Assembly: GCA_030651305.1 (NCBI GenBank) | Contig: JAUSCI010000046.1 | Span: forward strand, 186,001-250,000 | Origin: Sulfuritalea sp. | Lineage (GTDB): Bacteria; Pseudomonadota; Gammaproteobacteria; Burkholderiales; Rhodocyclaceae | Reading direction: 5' to 3' | Length of the DNA stretch: 64,000 nucleotides | Part shown: one piece after another, positions 35,268 through 46,900 of the stretch | How positions within the stretch are numbered: position 1 is the first letter of the stretch | Layout: every line of letters starts with the position of its first letter | The notes under the pieces: model-generated | The model's database searches: none | What the model saw: only the letters and a program-made list of their open reading frames with translations | What the model was told of the DNA's origin: nothing | Translations under genes and position numbers: made by a program

Positions 35268-38200
35268 ATGTCAGCATCAAGAACCGCCAAGCCCATTATT
35301 TCCCAACTTATTTCCCGTCTGCGCCAGATGCCACGAGCCTACCCCCGGCTCGGCGTTTTGCTGCGCGTGCTGCTCTGGACGGTAACACTTGGCTACTTTG
35401 CCTTCGCCCTGCTGCTGCTGACGCTGCGCTACGCGATCCTGCCGCAGATCGAAAGCTACCGGGGCGAGGTCGAGCAGATGATCAGCTCGGGCATCAATCG
35501 ACCGGTCGGCATTCGCAAGATCGAGGCGCATTGGGCCGGACTGCGCCCCGCGCTGAATCTCGAAGGCTTCGAGATTCGCGACACCGAGGGGCAGTCAGCA
35601 CTGGGTTTCGATCAAGTCGAAGCCGAACTGTCCTGGAGTTCGCTGTGGCATCTTCAGCTGCGTCTGGCGCGGCTGGAGCTGAACGCGCCGACGCTTCAGC
35701 TGCGCCGCGACAGCAAGGGCCGCTTCTTTGCCGCCAGCCTGGAAATCACTCCCCAGACGGGCGACGAGGATGACATCACCGACTGGTTGCTGGCACAGGA
35801 TCGCGTCATCATCCGCGACGCCAGTATCGTCTGGCAGGATGATTTGCGCGGCGCGGCGCCGCTGGAATTGAAACGTCTGAACATCCAGCTCGACAACAGC
35901 GGCAACCACCATCGCTTCGGCTTGACCGCCGAGCCCCCGCCCCAATTGGCCGCGCGGATAGACATTCGCGGCGATTTCAAGGGGCGCGACCTCGACCAGC
36001 TGGACGCCTGGAAGGGCGACATCTACGCCGAGCTGGACTACGCCGACCTCGCTGTCTGGCGCGCCTGGGTCGATTATCCGGTGGCCTTGCCGCAAGGCAG
36101 TGGCGCGCTGAGGCTATGGCTGGGATTTGCCGACAAGCGATTGGTCTCGACCACCGCCGATGTCCGCCTGGCCGACGTCCGCCTGCAGTTGCGCCCCGAT
36201 CTGCCCGAACTGGATCTGCTCAAGCTAGAAGGAAGGCTGGCAGGAAGACGACTCGACGGCGGCTTTGAAGCCGAGCTGAAGCATCTCACGCTGGCGACCC
36301 GTGACGGTCTTGCACTGCAACCGACCGACCTCAAACTGGTCTGGCAGGAGGCGGCGGCAAACCGTCCTGCGCAGGGCACCGCCACTGCCAACGGCCTCGA
36401 TCTCGATGCCCTGGCTCGTCTTGGCGCCCACTTGCCGCTGGACGAAACAACCCGCACCCGGCTGGCTCGTCATGCGCCGCGCGGTCGCGTTTTCGACCTC
36501 AAGCTGGACTGGAAGGGCGGCGTTGAAACCTCCGAAAACACCGCTGCACCTGAAATATGGAACGTCAAGGGCCGCTTCGAAGGCCTTGGACTCACGGCCC
36601 TGGGATCGGTACCGGGCATTTCCGGGATCAATGGCCGCGTCGACGGCAACGAAAAGGGCGGCGCCCTCTCGCTCGATGGCCAACGGGCGGCTTTCGAACT
36701 CCCCACCGTATTCGCCGATCCCGAGCTCGAGCTGGAAGCTTTGACCGCCGACGTCGAATGGAAATTGGCCGCCGATGGTTTGCGCGTAAGTCTGCGCAAG
36801 GCCTCGTTCCACAACAAGGACGCCGCCGGCGAAGCCAGCGGCAACTGGCATGCCCTGAGCGAAGGACCGGGCGAGATCGAACTCGACGCCCGCCTCACCC
36901 GCGGCAGTGGCGACGCAGTCTGGCGCTACATGCCACTGGCCGTGGGCAAGAACGTCCGCGACTGGCTGCGCGGCGCCATCATCGGCGGCAAGGCGACCGA
37001 AGCAACGCTGAGGCTGCGCGGCGATTTACGCCAGTTTCCCTTCCGCGACGGCAAGGATGGCACATTCGAGGTGCGCGGCAAGTTCCGCGACGCTAGATTG
37101 CGCTACGCCGGCAACTGGCCGGAGATCAACGAAATCGAGGGCGAATTGCTGTTTGCTGGCCAACGCATGCTGATCACGGGCAACAGCGGCCGGATGTTTG
37201 GCGTCGCCTTGCGCGACGTGCGCGCCGAGATTGCCGACCTCGAACAGGCGAACGAACTGCTCACCGTGACCGGAAAAGCGACCGGACCAACCGCGGATTT
37301 CCTGCGCTTCATCGAGACCAGCCCGGTCAGCGAGCGCATCGATCATTTCACCGAGGACATGAGGGCTGAGGGTAACGGCGAGCTCGATCTCAAGCTCGGC
37401 CTGCCCTTGCGCCGGCTGACGAATTCGAAGGTCGATGGCAGCTATCGCTTCGACGGCAACCGCCTGACGGTGGACAACGATCTGCCGCCGCTGGACGAGG
37501 TGCGCGGCGCACTTAACTTTTCCGCCGACCATCTGGAGGCGCGAGCCATTCGCGGCACGCTGCTGGATTCACCGCTGACGGTCGACGTGAAGACGGCGGG
37601 TGATGGCAACGTGCAGGTCAGCGCCGCCGGAGAAGTCAGCATCGCCACACTGCGGCGCCAGTTCCCGCATCCCGTGTTCGATCATCTGGCCGGGGGCGCG
37701 AAATGGGCGGGCAGCGTGCGGGTAAGGAAGAAATCCGCGGAAGTGAAGGTGATGTCGAATCTGATCGGGCTTTCATCAAGCTTGCCGGAGCCCTTCAACA
37801 AGCCGGCCACGGATGCGCTGGCCTTCAGTTTCGAACGCAAACCGCCACCCGAAGCTGCGACGCGTACCAGCGCCGTGCTGCGAGCGCCGACTCTGGTGAA
37901 GCCGGGCGCGGCGCAGGACATGCTCGATATCAGCCTCGGCAACGTGTTGCGCTTCCAGCTGGTGCGCCGCCACGACGTCAATCCGCCTGTCATAACGCGC
38001 GGCCTGCTGGCCGTCGGCGATGTCAGCGCCGGCATGCCGGACCGCAACGTTCTGGTGGCCGCGAATCTGCCACGCATCAATGCCGATTTCTGGCGCAAGT
38101 TGCTGGAAAAGCAAAGCGATGGCGGCGAGCAGAAAGAATCGGTGCTGCCAGCCCTGCCAACAGTTCAATTCGATTTGCGGACTGCCGATCTGACTCTGCT

Positions 38201-39236
38201 GGACAAGAATTTCCATGAAATACGCATCAACGGCAGCCGGCCCGAGGGCACCGGCAACACGCACTTCGACCTGAAGAGCAGGGAACTGACCGGGAACTTC
38301 GAGTGGAACAGCGCGGGCAGCGGCAAGCTGTCCGGCCGCATCGCCCAGTATTCGATTCCAGAAACCGTGGCCGCACCGGCGGTTCTGCAGGCGAAGGCGA
38401 GGGAAGTGATTGACCGGATTCCCGCGCTGGACATCACGGTTGACCATCTTTCGTTCAAGGACCGTCCGCTCGGCACCGTGCGCATCGCGGCCGAAAATCG
38501 CGACGGCTACTGGAACGCCAAAATCGATGCGAAAAACGATGATGGCGCACTGGAGGCCACCGGCCACTGGCGGCCCATCCCCAGCCAGCCGGATACCCGC
38601 ATCGACTTCAAGCTCAACGCGAAAAGCATCGAGAAACTTCTGGCACGCATCGGCCACCCGGACGCCATGCGGCGCGGCAGCGCCAACCTTGCCGGCAACC
38701 TGTCATGGAACGGCTCACCCTTCATCATCGACTATCCGTCCCTCAACGGCAGCCTCAAGCTCGACGCGTCGAACGGACAGTTCATCAAGCTTGAACCGGG
38801 CGTCGGGCGCCTGCTCGGGATTCTCAGTCTGCAATCCCTGCCGCGCCGCATTACCCTCGATTTCCGCGACATCTTCAGCGAAGGCTTCGCCTTCGACAGC
38901 ATCGGCGGCCAGTTTGCGGTCGCGCGCGGCGTGATGGATACCAGGGATCTGCAGATACAGGGACCGTCGGCAAAGGTGCTGATGAGCGGCACGGTCAATC
39001 TCGGCGCAGAAACACAGAATCTCAAGGTGCGCGTGCAGCCTGCGGTCGGCGAGTCGCTCGCAGTAGGCGCCATGATTGCCAACCCGGTGGCCGGCGCGGT
39101 CGTTTGGGCGGCACAAAAACTCTTCCAGGATCCGCTCGATCAAGCCTTCGCCTTCGAATACGCGGTGACCGGAAGCTGGGTTGACCCGAAGGTGGAAAAA
39201 TTGGGACAAACGCCGCAAAAAGAGGAAGCCAAATGA
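35268..39236 (+). CDS. yhdP: YhdP family envelope protein (AsmA/TamB-like)
   Basis: This protein of 1322 residues (1328 from GTG 35250) has one N-terminal membrane anchor (LLRVLLWTVTLGYFAFALLL). It is followed by a very long periplasmic beta-rich region and the C-terminal AsmA2/DUF3971 block (ASNGQFIKLEPGVGRLLGIL, LPRRITLDFRDIFSEGFAFD). YhdP and relatives are long lipid-transfer bridges that move phospholipids from the inner to the outer membrane. ATG 35268 is the preferred start; neither start has a good ribosome-binding site. It overlaps the nitrilase gene by 4 bp. Confidence 0.93.
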   Translation: MSASRTAKPIISQLISRLRQMPRAYPRLGVLLRVLLWTVTLGYFAFALLLLTLRYAILPQIESYRGEVEQMISSGINRPVGIRKIEAHWAGLRPALNLEGFEIRDTEGQSALGFDQVEAELSWSSLWHLQLRLARLELNAPTLQLRRDSKGRFFAASLEITPQTGDEDDITDWLLAQDRVIIRDASIVWQDDLRGAAPLELKRLNIQLDNSGNHHRFGLTAEPPPQLAARIDIRGDFKGRDLDQLDAWKGDIYAELDYADLAVWRAWVDYPVALPQGSGALRLWLGFADKRLVSTTADVRLADVRLQLRPDLPELDLLKLEGRLAGRRLDGGFEAELKHLTLATRDGLALQPTDLKLVWQEAAANRPAQGTATANGLDLDALARLGAHLPLDETTRTRLARHAPRGRVFDLKLDWKGGVETSENTAAPEIWNVKGRFEGLGLTALGSVPGISGINGRVDGNEKGGALSLDGQRAAFELPTVFADPELELEALTADVEWKLAADGLRVSLRKASFHNKDAAGEASGNWHALSEGPGEIELDARLTRGSGDAVWRYMPLAVGKNVRDWLRGAIIGGKATEATLRLRGDLRQFPFRDGKDGTFEVRGKFRDARLRYAGNWPEINEIEGELLFAGQRMLITGNSGRMFGVALRDVRAEIADLEQANELLTVTGKATGPTADFLRFIETSPVSERIDHFTEDMRAEGNGELDLKLGLPLRRLTNSKVDGSYRFDGNRLTVDNDLPPLDEVRGALNFSADHLEARAIRGTLLDSPLTVDVKTAGDGNVQVSAAGEVSIATLRRQFPHPVFDHLAGGAKWAGSVRVRKKSAEVKVMSNLIGLSSSLPEPFNKPATDALAFSFERKPPPEAATRTSAVLRAPTLVKPGAAQDMLDISLGNVLRFQLVRRHDVNPPVITRGLLAVGDVSAGMPDRNVLVAANLPRINADFWRKLLEKQSDGGEQKESVLPALPTVQFDLRTADLTLLDKNFHEIRINGSRPEGTGNTHFDLKSRELTGNFEWNSAGSGKLSGRIAQYSIPETVAAPAVLQAKAREVIDRIPALDITVDHLSFKDRPLGTVRIAAENRDGYWNAKIDAKNDDGALEATGHWRPIPSQPDTRIDFKLNAKSIEKLLARIGHPDAMRRGSANLAGNLSWNGSPFIIDYPSLNGSLKLDASNGQFIKLEPGVGRLLGILSLQSLPRRITLDFRDIFSEGFAFDSIGGQFAVARGVMDTRDLQIQGPSAKVLMSGTVNLGAETQNLKVRVQPAVGESLAVGAMIANPVAGAVVWAAQKLFQDPLDQAFAFEYAVTGSWVDPKVEKLGQTPQKEEAK

Positions 39237-40039
39237 AGATCGCGGCGGTGCAGATGATTTCCGGGCCGGACGTGGCGCCCAATCTGGCAACGGCCGGACG
39301 CCTGATCGCCGAGGCGGCGACAGCCGGCGCTCAACTGATCGCCCTGCCGGAATACTTTCCCCTGATCGGCGCCACGGATGCGGACCGGCTCGCGGCGCGC
39401 GAGGTGGATGGCCATGGTCCAATCCAGGACTTTCTTGCCGATGCAGCCCGCCGACACGGCCTGTGGCTGGTCGGCGGCTCGATCCCGCTGATGGCGCAGA
39501 ACCCCGCCAAACTGCGCAATGCCTGCCTGGTGTTCGATCCGCGGGGTCAACGCGTGGCGCGCTACGACAAGATCCATCTGTTCGGCTTCAACAAGGGCGA
39601 CGAAGCCTACGACGAAGCCGCCACCATAGAACGCGGCGATCAGGTCGTGAGCTTCGACTCGCCGCTCGGACGCGTTGGCGTCGCCATCTGCTACGACCTG
39701 CGTTTCCCCGAACTTTTCCGCGCCATGGCTCAGATGCCAAACCCGGTCGATCTGCTGGTGCTGCCCGCAGCGTTTACCGAAACCACCGGCCGCGCCCATT
39801 GGGAATTGCTGCTGCGCGCCCGCGCCGTGGAAAACCAGTGCTATGTTCTGGCTGCGGCGCAAGGCGGCCAGCATCCGAACGGACGCATCACCCACGGCAA
39901 CAGCATGGTCATCGATCCCTGGGGTGAAGTACTGGCCCGCATGGACAAGGGTGAAGGCGTGGTCATTGCTGAACTGAACCGGCAACGGCTGGTCGACATA
40001 AGAGCCAGTCTGCCGGCGCTGCGTCACCGCATTTTTTGA
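39233..40039 (+). CDS. Carbon-nitrogen hydrolase (Nit1-like, deaminated glutathione amidase type)
   Basis: This 268-residue nitrilase-superfamily enzyme has the Glu-Lys-Cys triad in [23 protein letters not shown] and [13 protein letters not shown]. Its sequence resembles the Nit1 branch that hydrolyses deaminated glutathione as metabolite repair, and the conserved position between yhdP and tldD in betaproteobacteria agrees. [20 protein letters not shown] is another strong family block. ATGA overlap with yhdP suggests cotranslation. The precise substrate is inferred. Confidence 0.9.
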   Translation: MKIAAVQMISGPDVAPNLATAGRLIAEAATAGAQLIALPEYFPLIGATDADRLAAREVDGHGPIQDFLADAARRHGLWLVGGSIPLMAQNPAKLRNACLVFDPRGQRVARYDKIHLFGFNKGDEAYDEAATIERGDQVVSFDSPLGRVGVAICYDLRFPELFRAMAQMPNPVDLLVLPAAFTETTGRAHWELLLRARAVENQCYVLAAAQGGQHPNGRITHGNSMVIDPWGEVLARMDKGEGVVIAELNRQRLVDIRASLPALRHRIF

Positions 40040-40047
40040 GGAACCCG

Positions 40048-41484
40048 ATGAACCACTTCGAAACCGCCGAACACGTCCTGCTCAAACCTCATGGTCTGGC
40101 GCCCCGCTTGCTTGAGGGCGTCTTCGGTCAACTGTTCGGCAATCATGTCGATTACGCCGACCTGTATTTCCAGTACGCGCGCTCGGAAGCCTGGAGCCTG
40201 GAAGAAGGCATCGTCAAGTCGGGCAGTTTCAATATCGAACAGGGCGTCGGCGTGCGCGCGATATCGGGCGAGAAGACCGCCTTTGCCTATTCCGACGACA
40301 TCAGCCTAGCGGCGCTGCAAACAGCCGCGAACACCACCCGCGCCATCGCCGCGACGGGCGCCCAGCGCGTGGCACCCCTGCTGCATCGGGGCAAACAGCC
40401 GCAAGCGCTCTACGCCGGCAATGACCCCATCGCGTCGATGGCAGACGCCGCCAAAGTGAAGCTTCTGGAACGCCTCGAAGCCATGGCGCGCGCCGCCGAC
40501 CCGCGGGTCAAGGAAGTCATGGCCAGCATCGCCGGCACCTGGGAAGTCGTGCTGGTGGCCCGTTCCGACGGTCCCATGGCGGCCGACGTGCGGCCGCTGG
40601 TGCGCGTTTCGATTTCCGTGATCATGGAACAGGACGGGCGCCGCGAGCAGGGTTCCGCGGGCGGCGGCGGACGCTTCGATTACGCCTATTTCAGCGATGC
40701 CGTGCTGCACGACTACGCCAGCCGTGCCGTCCATCAGGCCAGCGTCAATCTCACCGCCAGGCCCGCTCCGGCCGGCGAGATGACCGTGGTGCTGGGTCCC
40801 GGCTGGCCCGGCATCCTGCTGCACGAAGCGGTCGGCCACGGCCTCGAAGGCGACTTCAACCGCAAGGGCAGTTCGACCTTTGCCGGGCGCATCGGCCAAC
40901 GCGTGGCGGCCAAAGGCGTCACCGTGATCGATGACGGCACGATTGCCGACCGGCGCGGCTCACTGACCGTCGACGACGAAGGCAACCCGACGCAGCGCAC
41001 CGTCCTGATCGAAGACGGCATTCTCGTCGGCTATCTGCAGGACACCCTGAATGCCCGCCTGATGGGCGTTGCCGTCACCGGCAACGGCCGTCGCGAGTCC
41101 TTCGCCCACCTGCCGCTGCCGCGCATGACCAACACCGCCATGCTCAATGGCCGCCACGATCCGCAGGAGATCATCCAGTCGGTGAAGAAGGGTCTCTATG
41201 CCGCCAACTTCGGTGGCGGACAAGTGGATATCACCAGCGGCAAATTCGTCTTCTCGACCGCCGAAGCCTATCTGATCGAAAACGGCAGGATCACCACGCC
41301 GGTCAAGGGCGCCACGCTGATCGGCAGCGGCCCGGAAGCGATGATGCGCGTCGCCATGATCGGCAACGACATGGCGCTCGACTCGGGCGTCGGCACTTGC
41401 GGCAAGGAAGGCCAGAGCGTGCCGGTCGGCGTCGGCCAACCGACGGTGCGCATCGATGGGCTGACAGTGGGTGGAACCGGGTAA
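40048..41484 (+). CDS. tldD: Metalloprotease TldD
   Basis: This 478-residue protein has the TldD zinc motif [12 protein letters not shown] (near residue 260), preceded by [12 protein letters not shown]. It also has [20 protein letters not shown] and the C-terminal [20 protein letters not shown]. TldD works with TldE/PmbA to process short unfolded peptides and modified peptides such as microcin B17. The start ATG 40048 has a GAGGAA site. It follows the nitrilase gene by 8 bp. No pmbA is in the window. Confidence 0.96.
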   Translation: MNHFETAEHVLLKPHGLAPRLLEGVFGQLFGNHVDYADLYFQYARSEAWSLEEGIVKSGSFNIEQGVGVRAISGEKTAFAYSDDISLAALQTAANTTRAIAATGAQRVAPLLHRGKQPQALYAGNDPIASMADAAKVKLLERLEAMARAADPRVKEVMASIAGTWEVVLVARSDGPMAADVRPLVRVSISVIMEQDGRREQGSAGGGGRFDYAYFSDAVLHDYASRAVHQASVNLTARPAPAGEMTVVLGPGWPGILLHEAVGHGLEGDFNRKGSSTFAGRIGQRVAAKGVTVIDDGTIADRRGSLTVDDEGNPTQRTVLIEDGILVGYLQDTLNARLMGVAVTGNGRRESFAHLPLPRMTNTAMLNGRHDPQEIIQSVKKGLYAANFGGGQVDITSGKFVFSTAEAYLIENGRITTPVKGATLIGSGPEAMMRVAMIGNDMALDSGVGTCGKEGQSVPVGVGQPTVRIDGLTVGGTG

Positions 41485-41493
41485 ACGGCCGCT

Positions 41494-42447
41494 TTACTCA
41501 GCGGTCTCAACCCGGTCACGGCCGTTCTCCTTGGCGCGCCGCAAAGCCGCGTCGGCGCGGGACGTCATATCGTCAAGCAGTTCGCCCGGGACCATCTGGG
41601 CCACCCCGCAACTGATCGTTACGCCCTGCACTCCCTTCCCGGTTTCCAGCCCGCAACCGGCAGCGACCAGACCGCGCAGCCTTTCGGCGATCAGCAGGGC
41701 TTCATCGATGCCCGAATGCGGCAGCAGAATAAGGAACTCCTCGCCGCCGTAGCGGGCAATCAGGTCCTGCGCGCGCAAGCCATCGGCCAATTTGCGCGCA
41801 ACGCTGCGCAATACTGCGTCGCCGGCCAGATGACCGAAGAGGTCATTGAAACGCTTGAAAAGATCGATGTCGGCTATCAGAAGGCTGAGCGGCTCACCAT
41901 CGTGGTCACAGCGTCCGATGGCGCGCGGATAGGTTTCCAGCAGCCAGCGCCGGTTGTGGACTCCGGTCAGCGCATCCACGCTCGCCGCCTGTTCGAATTC
42001 GAGACTCTGGTTTTGCGAGGCAACCAGCGCCAGATTGTCATTGCGCATGCGGCCGGCCATGATCGCCAGCAGGTGTCGCGCCACACCGTGGGAACAATCC
42101 ACCATCGACCAGAGCACCTCGTGCGGTATCGCCACCAAGCGCGTATCCTTCGCCGCCAGCACCAGGGCCGAAGCGTTCTGCCCATCCAGCAGAGACATCT
42201 CGCCGACACAATCGCCGTCGCCGAAAACCGCATGCTCCGGCAAGCTGCTGTCAGCCAGATAGACGCGCAATTCGCCGTCAAGAATCACGTACAGATGATT
42301 GTTGGGCGCGCCGGCTTCGAGCAGATGTTCGCCGCGCTTCAGATTCACGCGGCGGCATTGCTCGAACAGATGCTCTACGCTTTCCAGGCTGACGTTGGCA
42401 AACAATCCGGCTCGTCCGAGCTGCTGGCGGTCCTCAAAATCAATCAT
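41494..42447 (-). CDS. Cyclic-nucleotide-binding diguanylate cyclase
   Basis: This 317-residue protein has an N-terminal cNMP-binding fold (about residues 12-115; FGDGDCVGEMSLLDGQNASA) and a C-terminal GGDEF domain. The active site GGEEF is at 234-238, with an intact inhibitory RxxD (RAQD, 225-228), so it should make cyclic di-GMP with product inhibition. VDALTGVHNRRWLLETYPRA opens the domain. The sensor half lacks a clear phosphate-binding arginine (NASALV in place of RSA), so its ligand is uncertain. It is convergent with tldD, 9 bp apart. Confidence 0.93.
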   Translation of the reverse strand: MIDFEDRQQLGRAGLFANVSLESVEHLFEQCRRVNLKRGEHLLEAGAPNNHLYVILDGELRVYLADSSLPEHAVFGDGDCVGEMSLLDGQNASALVLAAKDTRLVAIPHEVLWSMVDCSHGVARHLLAIMAGRMRNDNLALVASQNQSLEFEQAASVDALTGVHNRRWLLETYPRAIGRCDHDGEPLSLLIADIDLFKRFNDLFGHLAGDAVLRSVARKLADGLRAQDLIARYGGEEFLILLPHSGIDEALLIAERLRGLVAAGCGLETGKGVQGVTISCGVAQMVPGELLDDMTSRADAALRRAKENGRDRVETAE

Positions 42448-42516
42448 CGCGACACCTGTTTTCGTCTGGTTCCGGTAGGGATAGCATAAACCAAGAAAAC
42501 ACCAGCCATGGCGGAA

Positions 42517-43275
42517 TCACTTCTCATCGAAAGCAAACCCGAGTTCCACCACCCCGCGCCGGATCACCTCCATTGCCGGCGGCACCTGCTCCGGCGCACC
42601 GCGCACGCCGAGTTCGATATGACGCTCGACATGTTGCGAACCGAGGAAGGGCAGGCTGAATACCTTGACGCCGGGAAAATCCGCTTCAACGCGCCGCATG
42701 AGATCGATCAGCCGGCCCTCAAGGCCCTTCCAGACCAGGATTGCCGCTTCGGCACTCGGCTGCGCATGGAAGCGGGACGAGTAATAGCTGTCGAGCACCC
42801 ACTCCACCATCGGCCAGGCCATCTGCGGAAAGCCCGGCACGAAATGATGCTGGCCGAGCGAGAAACCGGGAATGCGGTTGTATGGATTGGGAATGATGCG
42901 GCTGCCCACCGGCAAATTGCCCATCGCCAGTTGTACATCGCTCAACTCGAACTTCATTTCCGCAAATCGCGCCCTGATCTCGCGCTCGGCGTCCGCATGC
43001 AGTTTCAGTTCGACTCCCGCCGCGGCGGCCGCAGCCTGTCGCGTATGGTCGTCCGGCGTATTGCCGATGCCGCCGAAGCTGAACACGATGTCGTCGCTCG
43101 CCAGGGTGCGTTTCAGCGTGTCGGTCAAGCGTTCCCTATCGTCGCCGATGTACAGCGCCCAATCCAGCACCAGACCGCGCGCCGCAAGGATTTCCAGCAA
43201 TTTCTGGAAATGCTTGTCGGTGCGGCGGCCAAGCGTGATTTCGTCGCCGATGATGATGGCGCCGATGCCTGTCAC
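42517..43275 (-). CDS. Molybdopterin-binding (MoaB/CinA-N-like) domain protein
   Basis: The GTG at 43275 gives 252 residues beginning VTGIGAIIIGDEITLGRRTD, with AGGAGG nine bases upstream. It shows the MoCF fold: VFSFGGIGNTPDDHTRQAAA is the GGxGxTxxD motif and NPYNRIPGFSLGQHHFVPGF is a further conserved block. Stand-alone CinA-N-like proteins of this length occur in many betaproteobacteria; the function is unclear. Its start overlaps the EI24 gene by 4 bp (GTGA). Confidence 0.87.
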   Translation of the reverse strand: MTGIGAIIIGDEITLGRRTDKHFQKLLEILAARGLVLDWALYIGDDRERLTDTLKRTLASDDIVFSFGGIGNTPDDHTRQAAAAAAGVELKLHADAEREIRARFAEMKFELSDVQLAMGNLPVGSRIIPNPYNRIPGFSLGQHHFVPGFPQMAWPMVEWVLDSYYSSRFHAQPSAEAAILVWKGLEGRLIDLMRRVEADFPGVKVFSLPFLGSQHVERHIELGVRGAPEQVPPAMEVIRRGVVELGFAFDEK

Positions 43276-43988
43276 AGTTCTATTCCTCCTTCCTGCCGCT
43301 GCCGCCGCAGCGCCGCCAGACCGAGATGCACGAAGACCAGCGCGGTGAAGGCGGGTGCCAGCAGATTGACCAGAGGCACGTGCGCCGCCGCCGCGGTACC
43401 GATCCCGGCATAATAGAAACGGCTGCGATTCGCCGCCAGCAGGCGCTGCATTTCCGCTCGCGTCGCATGTTCGGCCAGGGCGTCGAAACGGAAGGTGCGC
43501 TGGTCGAACCAGCTGCCCCACAGCAGCGGCAGCACCAGCAGTGCGCCCGGAATCAGCAGCAGAGGCAGCATCGCGAAGCAACCGATGACAAAGATCGCAC
43601 CGGCTCCCAGGGTATTGCCCAGACTGCCCCAGAACACATTCTCGCCATGTCGTCCCAGATCCGGGTAATCACGCGCTGCCACCAGGTTGATCAGGCGCGG
43701 CAGGGCGAACACCGCCACCAGCAAGATGGCCGTGAAATAGGTCAGCGCTGCGAAGGCCGCCAGCAAGAGGAAGACCGCGGCCCAGTGCGCCACCCACTCC
43801 CATCCCGACCACGGCAGTTGCGGCACGATGTGCGCCATCGTCGCCACGCCGTGGCTCCAGGCCGAAACGGCCACCGCAGTCCACAGGCTTAGCGCCACCA
43901 GCGGCGGCCAGACGGCCTGCCACAACACATCGGCCCGCGTCAGATCCCGCAGCGACCGGGTAAACGCGGCAAATACTTCGAGCATCAC
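43272..43988 (-). CDS. EI24 domain (CysZ-like) membrane protein
   Basis: This 238-residue protein has about four to five membrane segments (WPPLVALSLWTAVAVSAW, AVFLLLAAFAALTYFTAILL, LLLIPGALLVLPLLWGSWFD). The motif WGSWFDQRTFRFDALAEHAT and NRSRFYYAGIG are EI24 hallmarks. CysZ relatives transport sulfate, but other members have unknown roles. It sits between hrpA and the molybdopterin-binding-domain gene and overlaps the latter by 4 bp. Confidence 0.87.
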   Translation of the reverse strand: MMLEVFAAFTRSLRDLTRADVLWQAVWPPLVALSLWTAVAVSAWSHGVATMAHIVPQLPWSGWEWVAHWAAVFLLLAAFAALTYFTAILLVAVFALPRLINLVAARDYPDLGRHGENVFWGSLGNTLGAGAIFVIGCFAMLPLLLIPGALLVLPLLWGSWFDQRTFRFDALAEHATRAEMQRLLAANRSRFYYAGIGTAAAAHVPLVNLLAPAFTALVFVHLGLAALRRQRQEGGIEL

Positions 43989-43994
43989 GATCCT

Positions 43995-46900
43995 TTATTT
44001 GTGTACCCTGCCATCCCACATTTTCTGCAAGCGCTTCACCGATACCGGCGAAGAGGTTTTCAGTTCCTGGGCGAACAATGCGACACGCAGTTCTTCGAGC
44101 AGCCAGCGGAATTCGTCGAGGAAGGCATCGCCCCGCTGCCCGGATTTAAGCATGGCATTGCGCTCGCGCGTCCAGGGCATGCCCAACGCCTGCCAGTCTG
44201 CCATCAAGCGCGTGTCCCGTGCCGGATCGCTGCGCGATTTTTCCAGGCGCAGGCTGATGGCCTTGAGGTAGCGCGGGTAGTGCTGCAGGCGCTCGAAAGG
44301 CGTGGCGGCAATGAAGCGCTTCGGCATCAGTTCGGCCAGTTGCGCGCCGATGTCGGCGCAGGACTGCGGAAAAGCCTTCTGCATGGAGGCAAGCTTTTTC
44401 GCCAGCGCCGCATGCTCGGCGAGAATGCCGCCGATCAGCCGCAGGATCTCCTGCGCCACCAGCAGGATGCGGCCGCGCGCCGCATCGCGCCGTACCGCGA
44501 ACGCCGACTCGTCGGTCGGCAGCGGGTCCATCAGGCAGGTGCGCTCAAGGGTCACTGCGATCAACTGTTCGCGGAGTTCCTTTTCCGTGCCCAGCGACAC
44601 GAACTGCAGGGCAATCTCGCGCAGCCCCGGCAGCTTCTCGATGGCCTTGACCTGGGCGGCGAGTTGCAGCGCGAACAGCCGCGCCATGCCTTTGCGATGC
44701 TCGGCACGGGCCTTGTCCTCGGTGTCGAAGGCGGTCAGGCGTACCGCCTCGCCGGTGTCGACCAGTGCGGGGAAGCCCACCGTTACGCCAGGGCCGACTT
44801 TCACTTCCATCAATTCGGGCAGTGCGCCGAAAGTCCAGGCCGTGAGGCCGGAGACATCACTCGCCGCCTCATGCTGTACTTCCGCAGCGGCATAGACCTG
44901 CTCGACGCGATCGCGATACTCGGCGCGCAATTCGGCCAGATTGCGCGAAATGGCCAGCGTGCCGCCATGTTCATCGATCAAGCGGAAGTTCATGAACAGA
45001 TGCGGCCGCAACTCGCCGCTGCGAAAGGCATCGAGCGGCAGCTTCATGGCCAGATGCTCCTCCGCGGCACGCGTCAGCGCGCGCACCAGCGGCTCATCGA
45101 AATCATGCTCGGCCTCACAAAAGTCAATGGCAAACTCGTCGAGCGGTTGCAGGCGATGGCGATACTTCTGCTGCAGCGTCTTCAGCAGCGCCAGGATTTT
45201 TTCCTTGAGTAGTCCCGGCACCAGCCATTCGCAGCGATTGGCCGGCAACTGGTTGAGCGCGGCCAGCGGCAGGGCCAGCGTGACGCCGTCGTCTGCCGCG
45301 CCGGGATCGTGGTGGTAAGCCAGCTTGAAGCTCTGGCCGCGATGGGTGAGTGCCGGCGGAAAGGCGTCGGTGGTGATGCCCGCCGCCTCGTGGCGCATCA
45401 ACTGCTCCTTCTCCAGGCAGAGCAGCTTCGGAGCGGCGGCCTCGGCCTCCCGCCGCCAGTGATCGAAGGCCGCCAGTGTGATGACGCCCTCGGGCAACTT
45501 GGCGTCGTAGAAGGCGTAGATCAGTTCATCATCGACCAGCACATCGGGCCGCCGCGACTTGTGCTCCAGCGCCTGGATTTCCTTCATGAGTTTGGCATTG
45601 TGCTGGAAGAAGCGCCACTTGCGCACCCAGTCCTCGCCAACCTGACCTTCGACCAGCGCCTCGCGGATCAGGATTTCGCGGGCGAGTTTCGGATCGCTCG
45701 GCCCATAGTGCACGCGGCGCTTGGCGTGCAGCATCAGGCCATGCAAAGTGACGCGCTCCCAAGCCACGACCTGCCCCGACCCTTTCTCCCAGTGCGGCTC
45801 ATAGATATGCCTGCGGATCAGGTGGCCGCCGACCTGTTCCAGCCACTCCGGCTCGATCTTCGCAATGCAGCGGGCGAACAGTCGCGAGGTTTCCACCAGT
45901 TCGGCGGCAATGATCCAGCGACCGGCTTTCTTCAGCAGCGAAGATCCGGGATGAATGTAGAAGCGAATGCCGCGCGCACCGAGATAATTCTTGTCCTCCT
46001 CGCTGATCAGGCCGATGTGGCCGAGCAGGCCGGTCAGCAAAGCCTTGTGAACGGCCTCGTAACTCGCCGGGACTTGATTCTCTTTCCATCCATGCTCATG
46101 GCAAAGGGTCATCAATTGACCATGAACATCGCGCCACTCGCGCAGGCGCAGCCAGTTGACGAAGTTCTGCCGGCACCACTGACGCTGCTTGTTGCTGGTC
46201 TCGTGCTTCCAGATTTCGTCGCCGGCGGCCCAGAGTTTCAGGTAGGAGAGGAACTCCGACTTCTCGTCCTTCCACTTGGCGTGCGCCTGGTCGGCGGTCC
46301 CCGCGTGCTCCTGTGGCCGGTCGCGGCAATCCTGGGTGCCCAGGGCGGCGGCGATGATCAATACCTCACGCAAGCAACCGTACTCGCGCGCGGCGAGGAT
46401 CATGCGGCCTATCTTCGGGTCGAGCGGCAGCTTGGCCAACTCGAAACCGACCTTGGTCAGTTCCTTGCTCGTCTCGTCGATGGCACCGAGTTCGGCGAGC
46501 AACTGGTAGCCATCGGTGATCATGCGCGGCAGCGGCGCTTCGAGAAAGGGAAAATCTTCCACATCGCCCAGATGCAGCGACTTCATGCGCAGGATGACGC
46601 CGGCGAGGCTGGAACGCAGAATCTCGGGCTCGGTATAGGCCGGTTGCTTGTTGAAATCTTCCTCGTCGTAGAGCTTGAAGCAGATACCTGCCGACACCCG
46701 GCCGCAGCGCCCGGCGCGCTGGCTGGCCGCCGCACGCGAGATCGGCTCGACCTGCAAAGCTTCAACCTTGCTGCGATGCGAATAGCGCTTGACCCGCGCC
46801 AGCCCCGAGTCGATCACGTAGCGGATGCCGGGCACGGTCAGCGAGGTCTCGGCGACGTTGGTCGCCAGCACCACACGGCGACCCTGGTGGGAGGTGAAAA

